Shown piece after piece: positions 16,271-23,939 of a stretch of 33,405 nucleotides of DNA (its first letter is position 1; the number at the start of each line of letters is the position of its first letter). Under the pieces are notes generated by a model. That model saw only the letters and a list, made by a program, of their open reading frames with translations, did not search any database and had not been told where the DNA came from. The DNA is taken from assembly GCA_016934255.1 (NCBI GenBank), contig JAFGTG010000218.1, forward strand, positions 1 to 33,405, written 5' to 3'. Source of the DNA: Sedimentisphaerales bacterium (GTDB taxonomy: Bacteria > Planctomycetota > Phycisphaerae > Sedimentisphaerales > Anaerobacaceae). Position numbers and translations under genes: made by a program.

Positions 16271-17188
16271 CTACCTGAGGTAATTGGTGATGCCGTCGGC
16301 GATGGCCTGGGCCATGCGACCCTGGAAGGCGCTATCCCTTAGCAGACCGGCTTCATAACGATTCGACAGATACCCCATTTCGACCAGGACGGCCGGGCCG
16401 TTCGTATCCACCAAGACGTGGTAATTCCCCTTTCGAACTCCCTTACTGCTCAAGCCCGTACTGGACATTGCAGCCTCTAACGCGTTGGCAGCCCGTTGAG
16501 AGGCCCGGGAGGCCCCGTTGGCGATATAGAGTGTATAGCCCCGCGTCGAGCTTTTCGGCGACGAATCCGCATGAATGCTTACAAACAGGTCCGCGTTGAG
16601 CCGGTTGGCGATAGCCGCACGCTCTTCCAGTTCGGGATAATAATCGCCCGTCCGCGTCATTTTTACGCGAATACCCCTTTGTTGCAATAAATCGGTCACT
16701 TCCCTGGCAACCGCTAAATTGATGTGTTTCTCATAATACCCAAGACAGCTTGTCGCGCCGGGATCTTTGCCGCCGTGACCGGGGTCGATCACGACATAGC
16801 CGGATACGACGCTGGGGGGATTGGGTTCGGGAAGTGGAGTGGGTTCGGGAGTCCCTAACATAGAGCGTATCTTGGATACGAGTGCTTTGGGTATATAGAC
16901 TTCACCCGCCTCGATTCGACTGACTTCACCGATTTCTTTCGCGTTGACGTACACCGAGCCGCCTTTGTGGGTGAAAATCATGACAGTCTTGCCCAAACGG
17001 CGAAGGATAATGTGAGTGGACGTCTTATCGTCCACGCGTAAACTGAGGAGCTGGGCAAGCTCGGAAACGCTGATGGTCTGCTGGTCCGAAGCCGGACCGC
17101 TAATCACCGGAACGGCAGAAGGCTGACACCCCACCATCGCGAAAGCTGCCGAAGTTATGAGTATGACTAATCGGAATCTTTTACACAT
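16271..17188 (-). CDS. N-acetylmuramoyl-L-alanine amidase lipoprotein (Amidase_3)
   Basis: Zinc hydrolase that cuts the bond between muramic acid and L-alanine in peptidoglycan, used in cell separation or wall turnover. A lipoprotein signal ends in MVGC with Cys21 as the lipid anchor. Residues about 38-110 form a small domain reminiscent of the copper-amine-oxidase-like N-terminal domain found on amidases. A Pro/Glu linker follows, then the AmiC-type catalytic domain. Zinc ligands are His138 (IDPGHGGKDPG), Glu153 and His206 (SIHADSS), with catalytic Glu270 in VLVEMGYLSN. A perfect 7-base hairpin (16261-16280) overlaps the stop codon but has no T-tract. The ATG at 17188 lacks a strong ribosome site. 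Catalytic set intact. Confidence 0.92.
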   Translation of the reverse strand: MCKRFRLVILITSAAFAMVGCQPSAVPVISGPASDQQTISVSELAQLLSLRVDDKTSTHIILRRLGKTVMIFTHKGGSVYVNAKEIGEVSRIEAGEVYIPKALVSKIRSMLGTPEPTPLPEPNPPSVVSGYVVIDPGHGGKDPGATSCLGYYEKHINLAVAREVTDLLQQRGIRVKMTRTGDYYPELEERAAIANRLNADLFVSIHADSSPKSSTRGYTLYIANGASRASQRAANALEAAMSSTGLSSKGVRKGNYHVLVDTNGPAVLVEMGYLSNRYEAGLLRDSAFQGRMAQAIADGITNYLR

Positions 17189-17285
17189 TTTGACTTTGTT
17201 ATCGGCATTTTGGGGCGATTCACATTAGCCTCCATTTTTCAGATGCGCCGGCTTCCACAATCATCAGATTCCGTGTTATCCCTTA

Positions 17286-18089
17286 TTAGGGTATAACATG
17301 CCAGTTCGACGCCATCAGCGCGAAATCCCCCAGATTAACAAGACCATCCCGGTTAGCGTCGGCCCGCTCGTAATAATCGTTTTTCCGTCCGGCGTCCGTT
17401 GCCAGCCAGTAGCGGCTCAATTCCATTAGATCGGCGATATCCACGATACCATCGACGACCAAATCGCCCGTTAATGGCTCCGTATTAAAAACGATTGTAA
17501 AAGGTTCTGAAGGCTCATATTTGTCTCCATCGTCCAGCGAATCGTAGAGACAAAACGTGATCCAGTGCAGATTCTCGCCATCCACGGCTTGGTACGACAT
17601 GTGCATATGGCTATCGTCGCGTTGGTGATATATGGCGCTGTGACTGAAACTCTGACCGACGGTATCGATGGTAAATTGGGGATAATCCTTATGCACGGCC
17701 CGGATGCCCTCCGACATATCGACACATTCGATAAAAATGTTGTAATCCGCTTCGGGCTCGCCGGCGAGGGCACGGTTGGGATCGTAGGTATAAGCCGCGC
17801 TCGGATTCGTGCTTTGGAACGCGTCTAAGCCGGGTTCGCCAACACGATAGGAGTAACTCGGAAAGATACTCTTGTGCAAAGGGTAAAACCAGTTGGCGTA
17901 TTCGGTCTCTCCGCTGTCCCGGTATTTCTGCCGGCTATCGACAAATAACTGTCTGTCGTCGTCGGTGCCTTCGATGCCGTCCCGATTACAGCCGATGATC
18001 AAGTGGTCGAGCGGACACTCCGCTTGCACAATGGAGGATACCGCCGGGATCATTATCAATATGATTCCCAGGTTGATTCTTGATATCAT
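17286..18089 (-). CDS. Secreted dockerin-type protein with His-containing ligand-like motif
   Basis: A 267-residue exported protein with signal peptide MISRINLGIILIMIPAVSSIVQA. The middle region (about 25-205) is of an unrecognised family. It contains the phrases DHLIIGCNRDGIEGTDDDRQLF and SHSAIYHQRDDSHMHMSY, the latter rich in spaced histidines. The C-terminus is a complete dockerin type I pair: DLVVDGIVDIADLMELSRYW (about 208-228) and DANRDGLVNLGDFALMASNW (about 244-263), both with the Asp/Asn calcium-loop spacing. In planctomycetes dockerins are common on exported proteins and do not imply a cellulosome. It is downstream of a pseudopilin gene and a second dockerin gene near a Fur/Zur-type repressor. 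A zinc link is an inference from context and histidines. Confidence 0.75.
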   Translation of the reverse strand: MISRINLGIILIMIPAVSSIVQAECPLDHLIIGCNRDGIEGTDDDRQLFVDSRQKYRDSGETEYANWFYPLHKSIFPSYSYRVGEPGLDAFQSTNPSAAYTYDPNRALAGEPEADYNIFIECVDMSEGIRAVHKDYPQFTIDTVGQSFSHSAIYHQRDDSHMHMSYQAVDGENLHWITFCLYDSLDDGDKYEPSEPFTIVFNTEPLTGDLVVDGIVDIADLMELSRYWLATDAGRKNDYYERADANRDGLVNLGDFALMASNWHVIP

Positions 18090-18142
18090 TTTCAGTTCTC
18101 TCTTTTCTTAGATCGTGTGTGAGAAATCTAAATTGCCATCCT

Positions 18143-18218
18143 TGTTATTCTGAGGCTTTGCCGAAGAATCTCAATTCATACGCAACGTCTGAGATTCTTC
18201 ACTTCGTTCAGAATGACA
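18143..18218. repeat. Inverted dispersed-type repeat
   Basis: Imperfect inverted arms at 18143-18173 and 18190-18218. The second reads TGAGATTCTTCACTTCGTTC and continues to AGAATGACA; the first carries the complementary GAAGAATCTCA. This arrangement resembles hairpin repeats seen in many unrelated bacterial genomes. It occupies the gap between two minus-strand genes and is a different family from the repeats at 4218 and 6167. Confidence 0.8.
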
Positions 18219-18240
18219 GCACCTCTTTTCACACATGCTC

Positions 18241-19026
18241 TTAAGGTGTTTCGGGCCATTTTGGCGCCGCTTCAGGATACCAATAGCACGTGCCCGGCCA
18301 CTGATACGTCTGTTCGAAAGTCAATCCATCGACGTGACCGTCGGCAAACAGGTAATTGGAATTTTTTTTATGCCGGTCCCACGCGACGAACTGCTTGGCG
18401 TATTCGACCGATCCTTCCCAGCTCTCCGGGTGGATATGATCGGCCAAGTCGAAGCTTTCCGTATCCGGGGCCTCGCTGATCCAGATGCAGAACATCGGGC
18501 GACGAATATTGTTGACGTTGTTATACCGGTTCACACGTGCTCCGTAGCGATAATGAATCGGGTCCAGCAGAGCATTTACGGCAAAGCTGGAATATCGCGC
18601 ATCCTTCTGGTCATCGATGGGCTTATTCCAATCGACGAAATCGTTTCCCTTGTCACTGGGACACTGGAAGAGCAACTGCTCACGTGTATATCGCGAAAGG
18701 ATAAATAACCAGTGCTCGTTCGGATCGTCACAGTGACACGAGCTCGGAGGAAGCCGATAGTCGGAGTCGAGCAGATAGGCCGAGACGGCCACACCCATCT
18801 GCCGCATGTTGCTCAGGCATGCGATTTTTCGAGCCTGCTCGCGGGCACGCCCCAGAGAAGGCAGCAGTATCCCCAGCAGCAGGGCGATAATCGCAATGAC
18901 GACCAGCAACTCAATGAGCGTAAAACCCGGTTTTCGTTTGAATAATTCAGTACGGTATTCGGGGTGCCGTGCGACACCCCGAATACGCTGTAACGTCGAT
19001 CGTAACTCGCATAAATCCGTTTTCAT
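18241..19026 (-). CDS. Pseudopilin-like protein with H-X9-DG C-terminal motif
   Basis: A 261-residue type II secretion/type IV pilin-like protein. Prepilin cleavage and methylation motif [20 protein letters not shown] begins at about residue 34, with Gly-Phe at the cleavage point and Glu at +5. The leader before it is long. The body holds [20 protein letters not shown]. Near the C-terminus is an H-X9-DG motif: His in WDRHKK, nine residues, then DG in FADGHVDGL. This pairing defines a protein family greatly expanded in Planctomycetota and Verrucomicrobiota. AGAGG lies 7 bases before the ATG. It sits between two dockerin genes, 23 bases after the upstream one, so they are probably co-transcribed. 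Its role is not known for any member I can name. Confidence 0.88.
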   Translation of the reverse strand: MKTDLCELRSTLQRIRGVARHPEYRTELFKRKPGFTLIELLVVIAIIALLLGILLPSLGRAREQARKIACLSNMRQMGVAVSAYLLDSDYRLPPSSCHCDDPNEHWLFILSRYTREQLLFQCPSDKGNDFVDWNKPIDDQKDARYSSFAVNALLDPIHYRYGARVNRYNNVNNIRRPMFCIWISEAPDTESFDLADHIHPESWEGSVEYAKQFVAWDRHKKNSNYLFADGHVDGLTFEQTYQWPGTCYWYPEAAPKWPETP

Positions 19027-19049
19027 GATCGATCCTCTTTTTTCAATGT

Positions 19050-19952
19050 TTAGCTTTCATGATCGTGATCGAGAGCTTCCTGATCCTCGCCGCGGTAGAT
19101 GCCGGACTGGCCCCACTGTTCGATAACGATTTCAAGATCGAGAATATCCACAATACCGTCCTCGTTGAGGTCGCCGGTTATCGGTTGACACACCGTTTTG
19201 GCGAAAGATATGACGAAATCAGCCGAGCGCTGATAGATATCGCCGGCATCGTGAGCCGAAAACACGACCGAGACCTCTTCGTCACCTTCGTCGAGCCAGA
19301 AATAGAATCCCATGTGCTCGTGGATACCCCAGGCGTTTTGGTCGGCAAGCCATTGCTTGCTCAAAAAGTAAACGTCGCCGTTGCTTTCGAGCGTGGGGGT
19401 ATCATCCGGGAGCAAGAGGAAAAAATCATCCTCGTCGAGATTGTCACTGATGCGTTCTCGCCGAACATAAATATCCCAGGCCGGCACGGTATTGGCATCG
19501 ACGCTTTCGAGATTCCACGCGTCCAGCGGACCGTGTGCCGAATGCCAGCCGTCCAGGTGCTGGTAGCCGTTGGGATCGCCGTAACCATCCGCTTTACTGT
19601 ACGTAAAGCGACACGTGTACAGTTCCTTGGTCGGATCGTCAGGCTTTGTAATGTGCTCGTCGCCTTCCTTCACCGGTGTCAGCACAAGAAACGGCGTTCC
19701 ATTCGTCTGCTCCCAGTTAGGCCACCCCGGCGTCGCGCAGAAATGGACGGGCGGCACCGAAAAGAACCACAATTTATCATCGTCCGTCGGATCAAGGTCC
19801 ACGGCTCCAACGCCGGGATTGCTCCCATCTGCCGGACGCCAGGTGGGATTGATACCGATATGGGTATGTGCAAAGGCATGATCCGCAACCGCATAATTCG
19901 AAAGACCAAATATCAATACAAGTATGATGATACTTGCTCGTTTTATAAGCAT
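19050..19952 (-). CDS. Secreted His-rich protein with a half dockerin
   Basis: A 300-residue exported protein with signal peptide [23 protein letters not shown]. The mature region begins [15 protein letters not shown] and has more spaced histidines in [11 protein letters not shown] and [12 protein letters not shown], which look like metal ligands or a cupin-like site. Only one dockerin half is present, [20 protein letters not shown] at about 266-285, followed by an acidic tail ending DHDHES. AGGAGGT lies 9 bases before the ATG at 19952, so a GTG at 19973 is rejected. It lies 145 bases downstream of the small His/Cys membrane gene of the putative zinc operon. Function is unknown; metal binding is inferred. 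Confidence 0.72.
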   Translation of the reverse strand: MLIKRASIIILVLIFGLSNYAVADHAFAHTHIGINPTWRPADGSNPGVGAVDLDPTDDDKLWFFSVPPVHFCATPGWPNWEQTNGTPFLVLTPVKEGDEHITKPDDPTKELYTCRFTYSKADGYGDPNGYQHLDGWHSAHGPLDAWNLESVDANTVPAWDIYVRRERISDNLDEDDFFLLLPDDTPTLESNGDVYFLSKQWLADQNAWGIHEHMGFYFWLDEGDEEVSVVFSAHDAGDIYQRSADFVISFAKTVCQPITGDLNEDGIVDILDLEIVIEQWGQSGIYRGEDQEALDHDHES

Positions 19953-20097
19953 AGCTCTATAACCTCCTGCCACTCTATAAGAAGAAGTAACTTTGTCGCT
20001 GCCTTCAATTGTCCAAACAGCTTTAAGATATATTCATGATGTGAGCGCGCCTATCGGTCCCGGAGAAAGGAATCCGTGAGGATCGAAGAGGCACGGT

Positions 20098-20406
20098 TTA
20101 GCTCAGGGGAAGCTGTGGAGGCGGACGAGGACGAAAAGAATCGAAGTGAAAGGTTTGGGTGTAAGATTGAGTATAAAACGCTATTTGACCTTCGAGTCGA
20201 TTGAAATCAGGAAGATGAGATTCGGGTTCCGTGATAAACTTGCCGGGCTTAATCAATAATCGCTGGCAAATCGGACAGTGTGCAGCATCATGGTCCTCGG
20301 GATGCTCATGGTTCAGCAAGTGGAGGTACAGCGATAATCCCGTGACCAATGCCACGAAGAAACTCGTCATCAAAATCAAACCGACTTTTCGAGCCACACG
20401 CGACAC
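20098..20406 (-). CDS. Small single-pass membrane protein with His/Cys metal-binding cluster
   Basis: About 102 residues. One membrane helix (VGLILMTSFFVALVTGLSLYL) is followed at once by the dense cluster HLLNHEHPEDHDAAHCPICQ, with five histidines and a CPIC pair in 20 residues. The rest is polar and ends in a proline-rich tail (PRPPPQLPLS). The cluster is suited to zinc or copper binding outside the membrane. A GTG start at 20406 has GGAG 9 bases upstream. A TTG at 20421 is an alternative adding five residues. It follows the Fur/Zur-type gene closely and is probably the third gene of that operon. I do not recognise a named family. Confidence 0.65.
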   Translation of the reverse strand: MSRVARKVGLILMTSFFVALVTGLSLYLHLLNHEHPEDHDAAHCPICQRLLIKPGKFITEPESHLPDFNRLEGQIAFYTQSYTQTFHFDSFRPRPPPQLPLS

Positions 20407-20438
20407 GTGTTTAATCTCCAATCTTCATTTTGCTCTAC

Positions 20439-20864
20439 TCAAGCACACGCCGGACACAGCCCTTCAAGCCGAACCTGCTGACGATAAATAATAAATCCTT
20501 CATGCGGACTCCGAGCCATCGGCAGAACCATCCCCGTCAGGCAGTACGTGTTTCCGCAACGAATGCAGGTAAAATGAGGATGACACTGGCTTTTCGTGCA
20601 ATGATGGGCCAATTCAAAATGGGCCGCCCGCTTTTCGACATACGCTTTATGCACTAATCCGACGTCCGTTAAACTTTCGAGGGTCCGATAGATACTGACC
20701 TTGTCGAAGTGATCTTCGCCCAGCCGTCGCGCTATTTGTGCCTGTTTGAGCGGCTTATTCGCCCTGATCAACACATTCAAAACGGCCACTCGACCGCTCG
20801 TACAGTAAAGCTTAACCGCCTTGAGCATCTTTCGGGCTTTCAGGTCTAAATTCGACTTAGTCAT
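20439..20864 (-). CDS. Fur-family metalloregulator (probably Zur-like)
   Basis: A 141-residue Fur-type repressor. The DNA-reading helix is DKVSIYRTLESLTDVGLV (54-71). The regulatory metal region includes His87-His88 and HPHFTCIRC (95-103). A structural zinc site is formed by Cys100/Cys103 and Cys137/Cys140 (CPAC at the C-terminus). The family represses target genes when loaded with its metal. Zur identity is inferred from the His-rich neighbours. GGAG lies 5 bases before the ATG at 20864; an in-frame extension to 21059 would run back through the preceding gene. It lies 17 bases after the His-rich membrane protein gene, and a matching palindrome is found upstream of that gene. Confidence 0.88.
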   Translation of the reverse strand: MTKSNLDLKARKMLKAVKLYCTSGRVAVLNVLIRANKPLKQAQIARRLGEDHFDKVSIYRTLESLTDVGLVHKAYVEKRAAHFELAHHCTKSQCHPHFTCIRCGNTYCLTGMVLPMARSPHEGFIIYRQQVRLEGLCPACA

Positions 20865-20881
20865 TTCTACTCCGGATCCTC

Positions 20882-21616
20882 TCAATGGTGATGATGCGAC
20901 AGATCGACCTCCGAATTCACAAACAACAACGGAAACACAATATCGCTGATACAGCAGGGCAGCCAGACCGCGATAAATAGAACGATAAAGACACCGGCGA
21001 GCATCACCGGTGACAGTTCCCGGTGCGTGTTCATAAGAACGTGGAATGATGAGGCCCACGTACTAACCAGCACGTGCCCGGCGTGTGGGAATTTCGTGCT
21101 TGGCCATAAAAACGCAATGATAACCCCGAGTAACGCGGCGGGATTAACGAGATACCAGTCCTCGATGAACCCCAAATGAAGCCTTGCCCGGATCGAGGAT
21201 GATTCCGTCTCATGAGCGTGTTCGTGCTCCCCGGATTCGTCATGCGTGTGAGCATCGTTCTGCTCATCGTGACCATGCGTATGCGAATGAACCGGAATGG
21301 CCACTCCCAAAATGCTTTCGCCGAAAAACGGAAGAACGCAATCACTCAATGTGGCGATGCCAACCGCACCGAAATACCCCACCAGAAAAACGCTCAAAAA
21401 ACCAGCCTTCTTCTTGTAAAGCTTGTACAATGAAGCGGTTACGATCGCCGAAAGGACCACGTGAGCGGGGTGGAACACCTGGAAAAGCCGATGACTAACC
21501 TCCGGTTCCTCACTTTTGAACAAAAGCATACAAAGAATCCCCGTAGCCGCTCCAAAAAGCGTAAATGGCGCATGACTTTTCAATTCCGTCAGGATTCTTT
21601 TCAATCGTATGCTCAT
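20882..21616 (-). CDS. Polytopic membrane protein with His-rich loop (putative metal handling)
   Basis: A 244-residue protein with about six membrane helices. Between helices 3 and 4 is a His-rich loop (110-135) starting HSHTHGHDEQNDAHTHDE, with nine histidines alternating with small or acidic residues. The protein ends in HHHH. Conserved-looking polar residues inside or beside helices include FHPAHVV, ATLSDCVLP, KFPHAGHVLVSTWASSFHVLM and WLPCCISDIVFP, which could form a metal path. The loop resembles those of ZIP and CDF zinc transporters, but the helices match neither family that I can recognise. First gene of the operon with the Fur-type regulator; a 21-base palindrome lies 79-99 bases upstream. 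Metal transport or storage is inferred. Confidence 0.72.
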   Translation of the reverse strand: MSIRLKRILTELKSHAPFTLFGAATGILCMLLFKSEEPEVSHRLFQVFHPAHVVLSAIVTASLYKLYKKKAGFLSVFLVGYFGAVGIATLSDCVLPFFGESILGVAIPVHSHTHGHDEQNDAHTHDESGEHEHAHETESSSIRARLHLGFIEDWYLVNPAALLGVIIAFLWPSTKFPHAGHVLVSTWASSFHVLMNTHRELSPVMLAGVFIVLFIAVWLPCCISDIVFPLLFVNSEVDLSHHHH

Positions 21617-21694
21617 CTTTGTTTTCTACTCCAAATCCTGTATTCGATTCACTCATTGACAACACACGTAACACAACGTTAACTACCCTATCAA

Positions 21695-21715
21695 ATTTGC
21701 AACTATGTTGCAAAT
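21695..21715. promoter_or_regulatory. Perfect palindrome, candidate Fur/Zur operator
   Basis: Nine-base arms ATTTGCAAC (21695-21703) and GTTGCAAAT (21707-21715) around TAT. TTGCAA-type dyads of this length are typical of Fur-family operators in several phyla. It lies between the divergent His-rich membrane gene and ribF, directly in front of the operon that encodes a Fur-family protein, so autoregulation is the simplest reading. Confidence 0.7.
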
Positions 21716-21869
21716 ATATTTTTTATTTTTTCATCTAATCGGGATACCAAGGATTGGGGCTCACCGAATCATTCAGCGCTATTTTGAGCCGAAACGCTTG
21801 CAGATGAACGTGCGTAGGGGTACATTATCACCTCTACCCATGAATAGGATGCCGGTAGGGAGCTCAGAC

Positions 21870-22886
21870 ATGAATAACAAGAAACAGGATCGTAAAGAGA
21901 TGAAAGTCATCGACACCATATCGGAACTGGAACAAATCGAAAAGGGCTGCGTACTGACGATCGGCAACTTTGACGGCGTCCACCTCGGACACCAGGAGAT
22001 TTTAGCCGCCGCCCGCCAAATCGCGGATCAACGCGGAGCCGAATTGGTCGCGATGACCTTTGAACCGCACCCCGTGGCCATCCTATTTCCCGAACGAGCG
22101 CCGGGCGTCCTGACGCCCCTGGAGCTTAAAATGCATTTACTGGCCCAATGCGGCGTCGATTCCATGATTGTGCTCAAAGACAATCCCGAATTGCTGGACC
22201 TGACGCCGGAGGATTTTGTCAGCCGCTTTCTCGTCGAAAAAATCCGGCCCAGCGCCGTCGTGGAAGGCACGGATTTCAACTTCGGCGTCGGACGGACCGG
22301 CAATGTCGATACCCTTATGAAACTGGGACCCCTTGAAGGATTTGCCACCTCCATTATCCAACCGAAGAAAATCATACTTTCCACAGGCCAGTCGATCCGC
22401 GTCTCCAGCACGATGATCCGCTATATGCTCGAAAGCGGCCACGTCGCAGATGCCAGTGCGGCTCTGGGCCGACCCTATCAGCTCATTGAAGAGATCATCT
22501 CCGGCCGGGGCATCGGCAAAAAACTGGGATTTCCAACGCTCAACATGCGAAAACCCAAACAGGTCCTCCCCGCTGAGGGCGTCTATGCCGGTTTTGTAAC
22601 CATAGGGGACGCCATAGACGATCTCCTCACAAGCAAAAAGTCGATTCCCGCGGCGTACAGCATCGGCCAGGCGCGGACCTACGGCGAAGAATTCCCATTG
22701 CTGATTGAGGCCCATCTGCTACAAAAGAATCTCGGGGATATCACGGCCCAATACATGGCGATGGACTTCATTCAACGCATCCGCAGCCAGCACAAATTCA
22801 AAACGCCCGATGATCTCTCCAAACAAATCGCCAAAGACTGCGAACAAGCGGAAGAAATCTTAAGTAAGTGCAGACATGACGGATGA
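21870..22886 (+). CDS. ribF: Bifunctional riboflavin kinase / FAD synthetase
   Basis: Makes FMN from riboflavin and ATP, and FAD from FMN and ATP. The 338-residue length is normal. The N-terminal nucleotidyltransferase domain has the HxGH motif in GNFDGVHLGHQ (about 32-42) and a conserved TFEPHP. The C-terminal kinase domain has GRGIGKKLGFPTLN at about 212-225 and EGVYAG shortly after. The ATG at 21870 has AGGGAG 7 bases upstream. Upstream in-frame starts would translate the palindrome region, and a later ATG at 21900 is also possible. The gene is divergent from the zinc-type operon and shares its intergenic palindrome. It is followed after 33 bases by nrnA, a common pairing near infB-rbfA in other bacteria. 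Confidence 0.93.
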   Translation: MNNKKQDRKEMKVIDTISELEQIEKGCVLTIGNFDGVHLGHQEILAAARQIADQRGAELVAMTFEPHPVAILFPERAPGVLTPLELKMHLLAQCGVDSMIVLKDNPELLDLTPEDFVSRFLVEKIRPSAVVEGTDFNFGVGRTGNVDTLMKLGPLEGFATSIIQPKKIILSTGQSIRVSSTMIRYMLESGHVADASAALGRPYQLIEEIISGRGIGKKLGFPTLNMRKPKQVLPAEGVYAGFVTIGDAIDDLLTSKKSIPAAYSIGQARTYGEEFPLLIEAHLLQKNLGDITAQYMAMDFIQRIRSQHKFKTPDDLSKQIAKDCEQAEEILSKCRHDG

Positions 22887-22919
22887 TTTAAAACGAAACC
22901 CCTTATTAAAAACTTGACA

Positions 22920-23921
22920 ATGAATAACGATCTCCAAAAAGCAATCGAGTTAATTAATCAATCCAACTGTGTTTTGATGACGACGCACACGAAGCCGGAC
23001 GGTGATGCGTGTGGATCTGTAGTGGCAATGTCCGAAGCGTTGAGAGCACTGGGTAAGAGCGTCATTCCGCTTTTGCTTTCGACGGTCCCGACGTGGTACG
23101 AGTTTTTGTTTACTGAAAAAGTGCCCGTTCTTGGTGAAGATATTCAACTCGATGAGTTGAAAGCGGGGGGGCTGGGTGACTTCGACTTGATCGTGATTGT
23201 CGATACAAACAGCACGAGTCAATTACCGACGTTCGACGAATTCTTAAAATCGAATGACAAACCGGTTTTGATTATCGATCATCATGTTATCTCAGACGGC
23301 CTGGGTGACATAGAGATTGTCGATTCCTCTGCATCCGCAACGGGCTTAATCGTTCTCGATCTGTTCAAGCACACCGGTTGGGCGATCACGGAGAAAATTG
23401 CCGAGGCGTTGTTCATCGCGATCGCTACCGACACGGGCTGGTTCCAGTTCAGCAACACCGACAGCCGGACACATCGTGGCTGTGCCGAATTGATCGAAGC
23501 CGGGGCGAAATCGGCGATGATTTACGAAAAGCTATACCATACCTTCTCACAGGCAAGGTTCAAACTTATGATCGCGATGCTCGATTCGCTTGAGCTGCAC
23601 TTCGATGACCGGTACGCCGTCATGCAGATTACCCGGAACGACTTCGAGCGAACCGGCGCCGAATACAGCGATACGGAAAATCTCATCAACGAAGCCCATC
23701 GCATCGCCACGGTCACGACGACGGCGCTCTTCATCGAGCTTAAAGACGGTCGAGTTCGCTGCTCGCTGCGAAGCCGCGATGGGCTTGACGTCAGCCGAAT
23801 CGCCGCCCAATTCGGTGGCGGAGGCCACAAACAAGCAGCCGGCACGTTTCTGCCCGGACCATTAGAAAAGGCAAAACAGCTCATCATGGCTGAAATCACC
23901 AAGGATATTGACAAGAATTGA
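22920..23921 (+). CDS. nrnA: DHH-family phosphoesterase, nanoRNase / pAp phosphatase
   Basis: Manganese-dependent enzyme that degrades 2-5 nt RNAs and usually also dephosphorylates pAp. The 333-residue length fits NrnA. DHH domain motifs are HTKPDGDACGS (23-33), VDTNS (about 95), IDHHV (about 119-123) and DTGWFQFSNTDSRTH. The C-terminal DHHA1 substrate-binding motif is GGGGHKQAAG (about 298-307). The ATG at 22920 is the natural start although no strong ribosome site precedes it; translation may be coupled to ribF. It converges with the GH5-like gene at 23940 with no evident intrinsic terminator between. All metal ligands appear present. Confidence 0.9.
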   Translation: MNNDLQKAIELINQSNCVLMTTHTKPDGDACGSVVAMSEALRALGKSVIPLLLSTVPTWYEFLFTEKVPVLGEDIQLDELKAGGLGDFDLIVIVDTNSTSQLPTFDEFLKSNDKPVLIIDHHVISDGLGDIEIVDSSASATGLIVLDLFKHTGWAITEKIAEALFIAIATDTGWFQFSNTDSRTHRGCAELIEAGAKSAMIYEKLYHTFSQARFKLMIAMLDSLELHFDDRYAVMQITRNDFERTGAEYSDTENLINEAHRIATVTTTALFIELKDGRVRCSLRSRDGLDVSRIAAQFGGGGHKQAAGTFLPGPLEKAKQLIMAEITKDIDKN

Positions 23922-23939
23922 TCTGAAATAGCCTCTGTT

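Noticed and set aside
16261-16280. Perfect 7-base hairpin as terminator of the amidase gene
   Set aside because: It overlaps the stop codon and is not followed by a T-tract, so an intrinsic terminator is not supported.
19059-20039. A 326-residue plus-strand frame
   Set aside because: It lies opposite the dockerin gene, has no ribosome site or family features, and the minus strand carries signal peptide and dockerin motifs.
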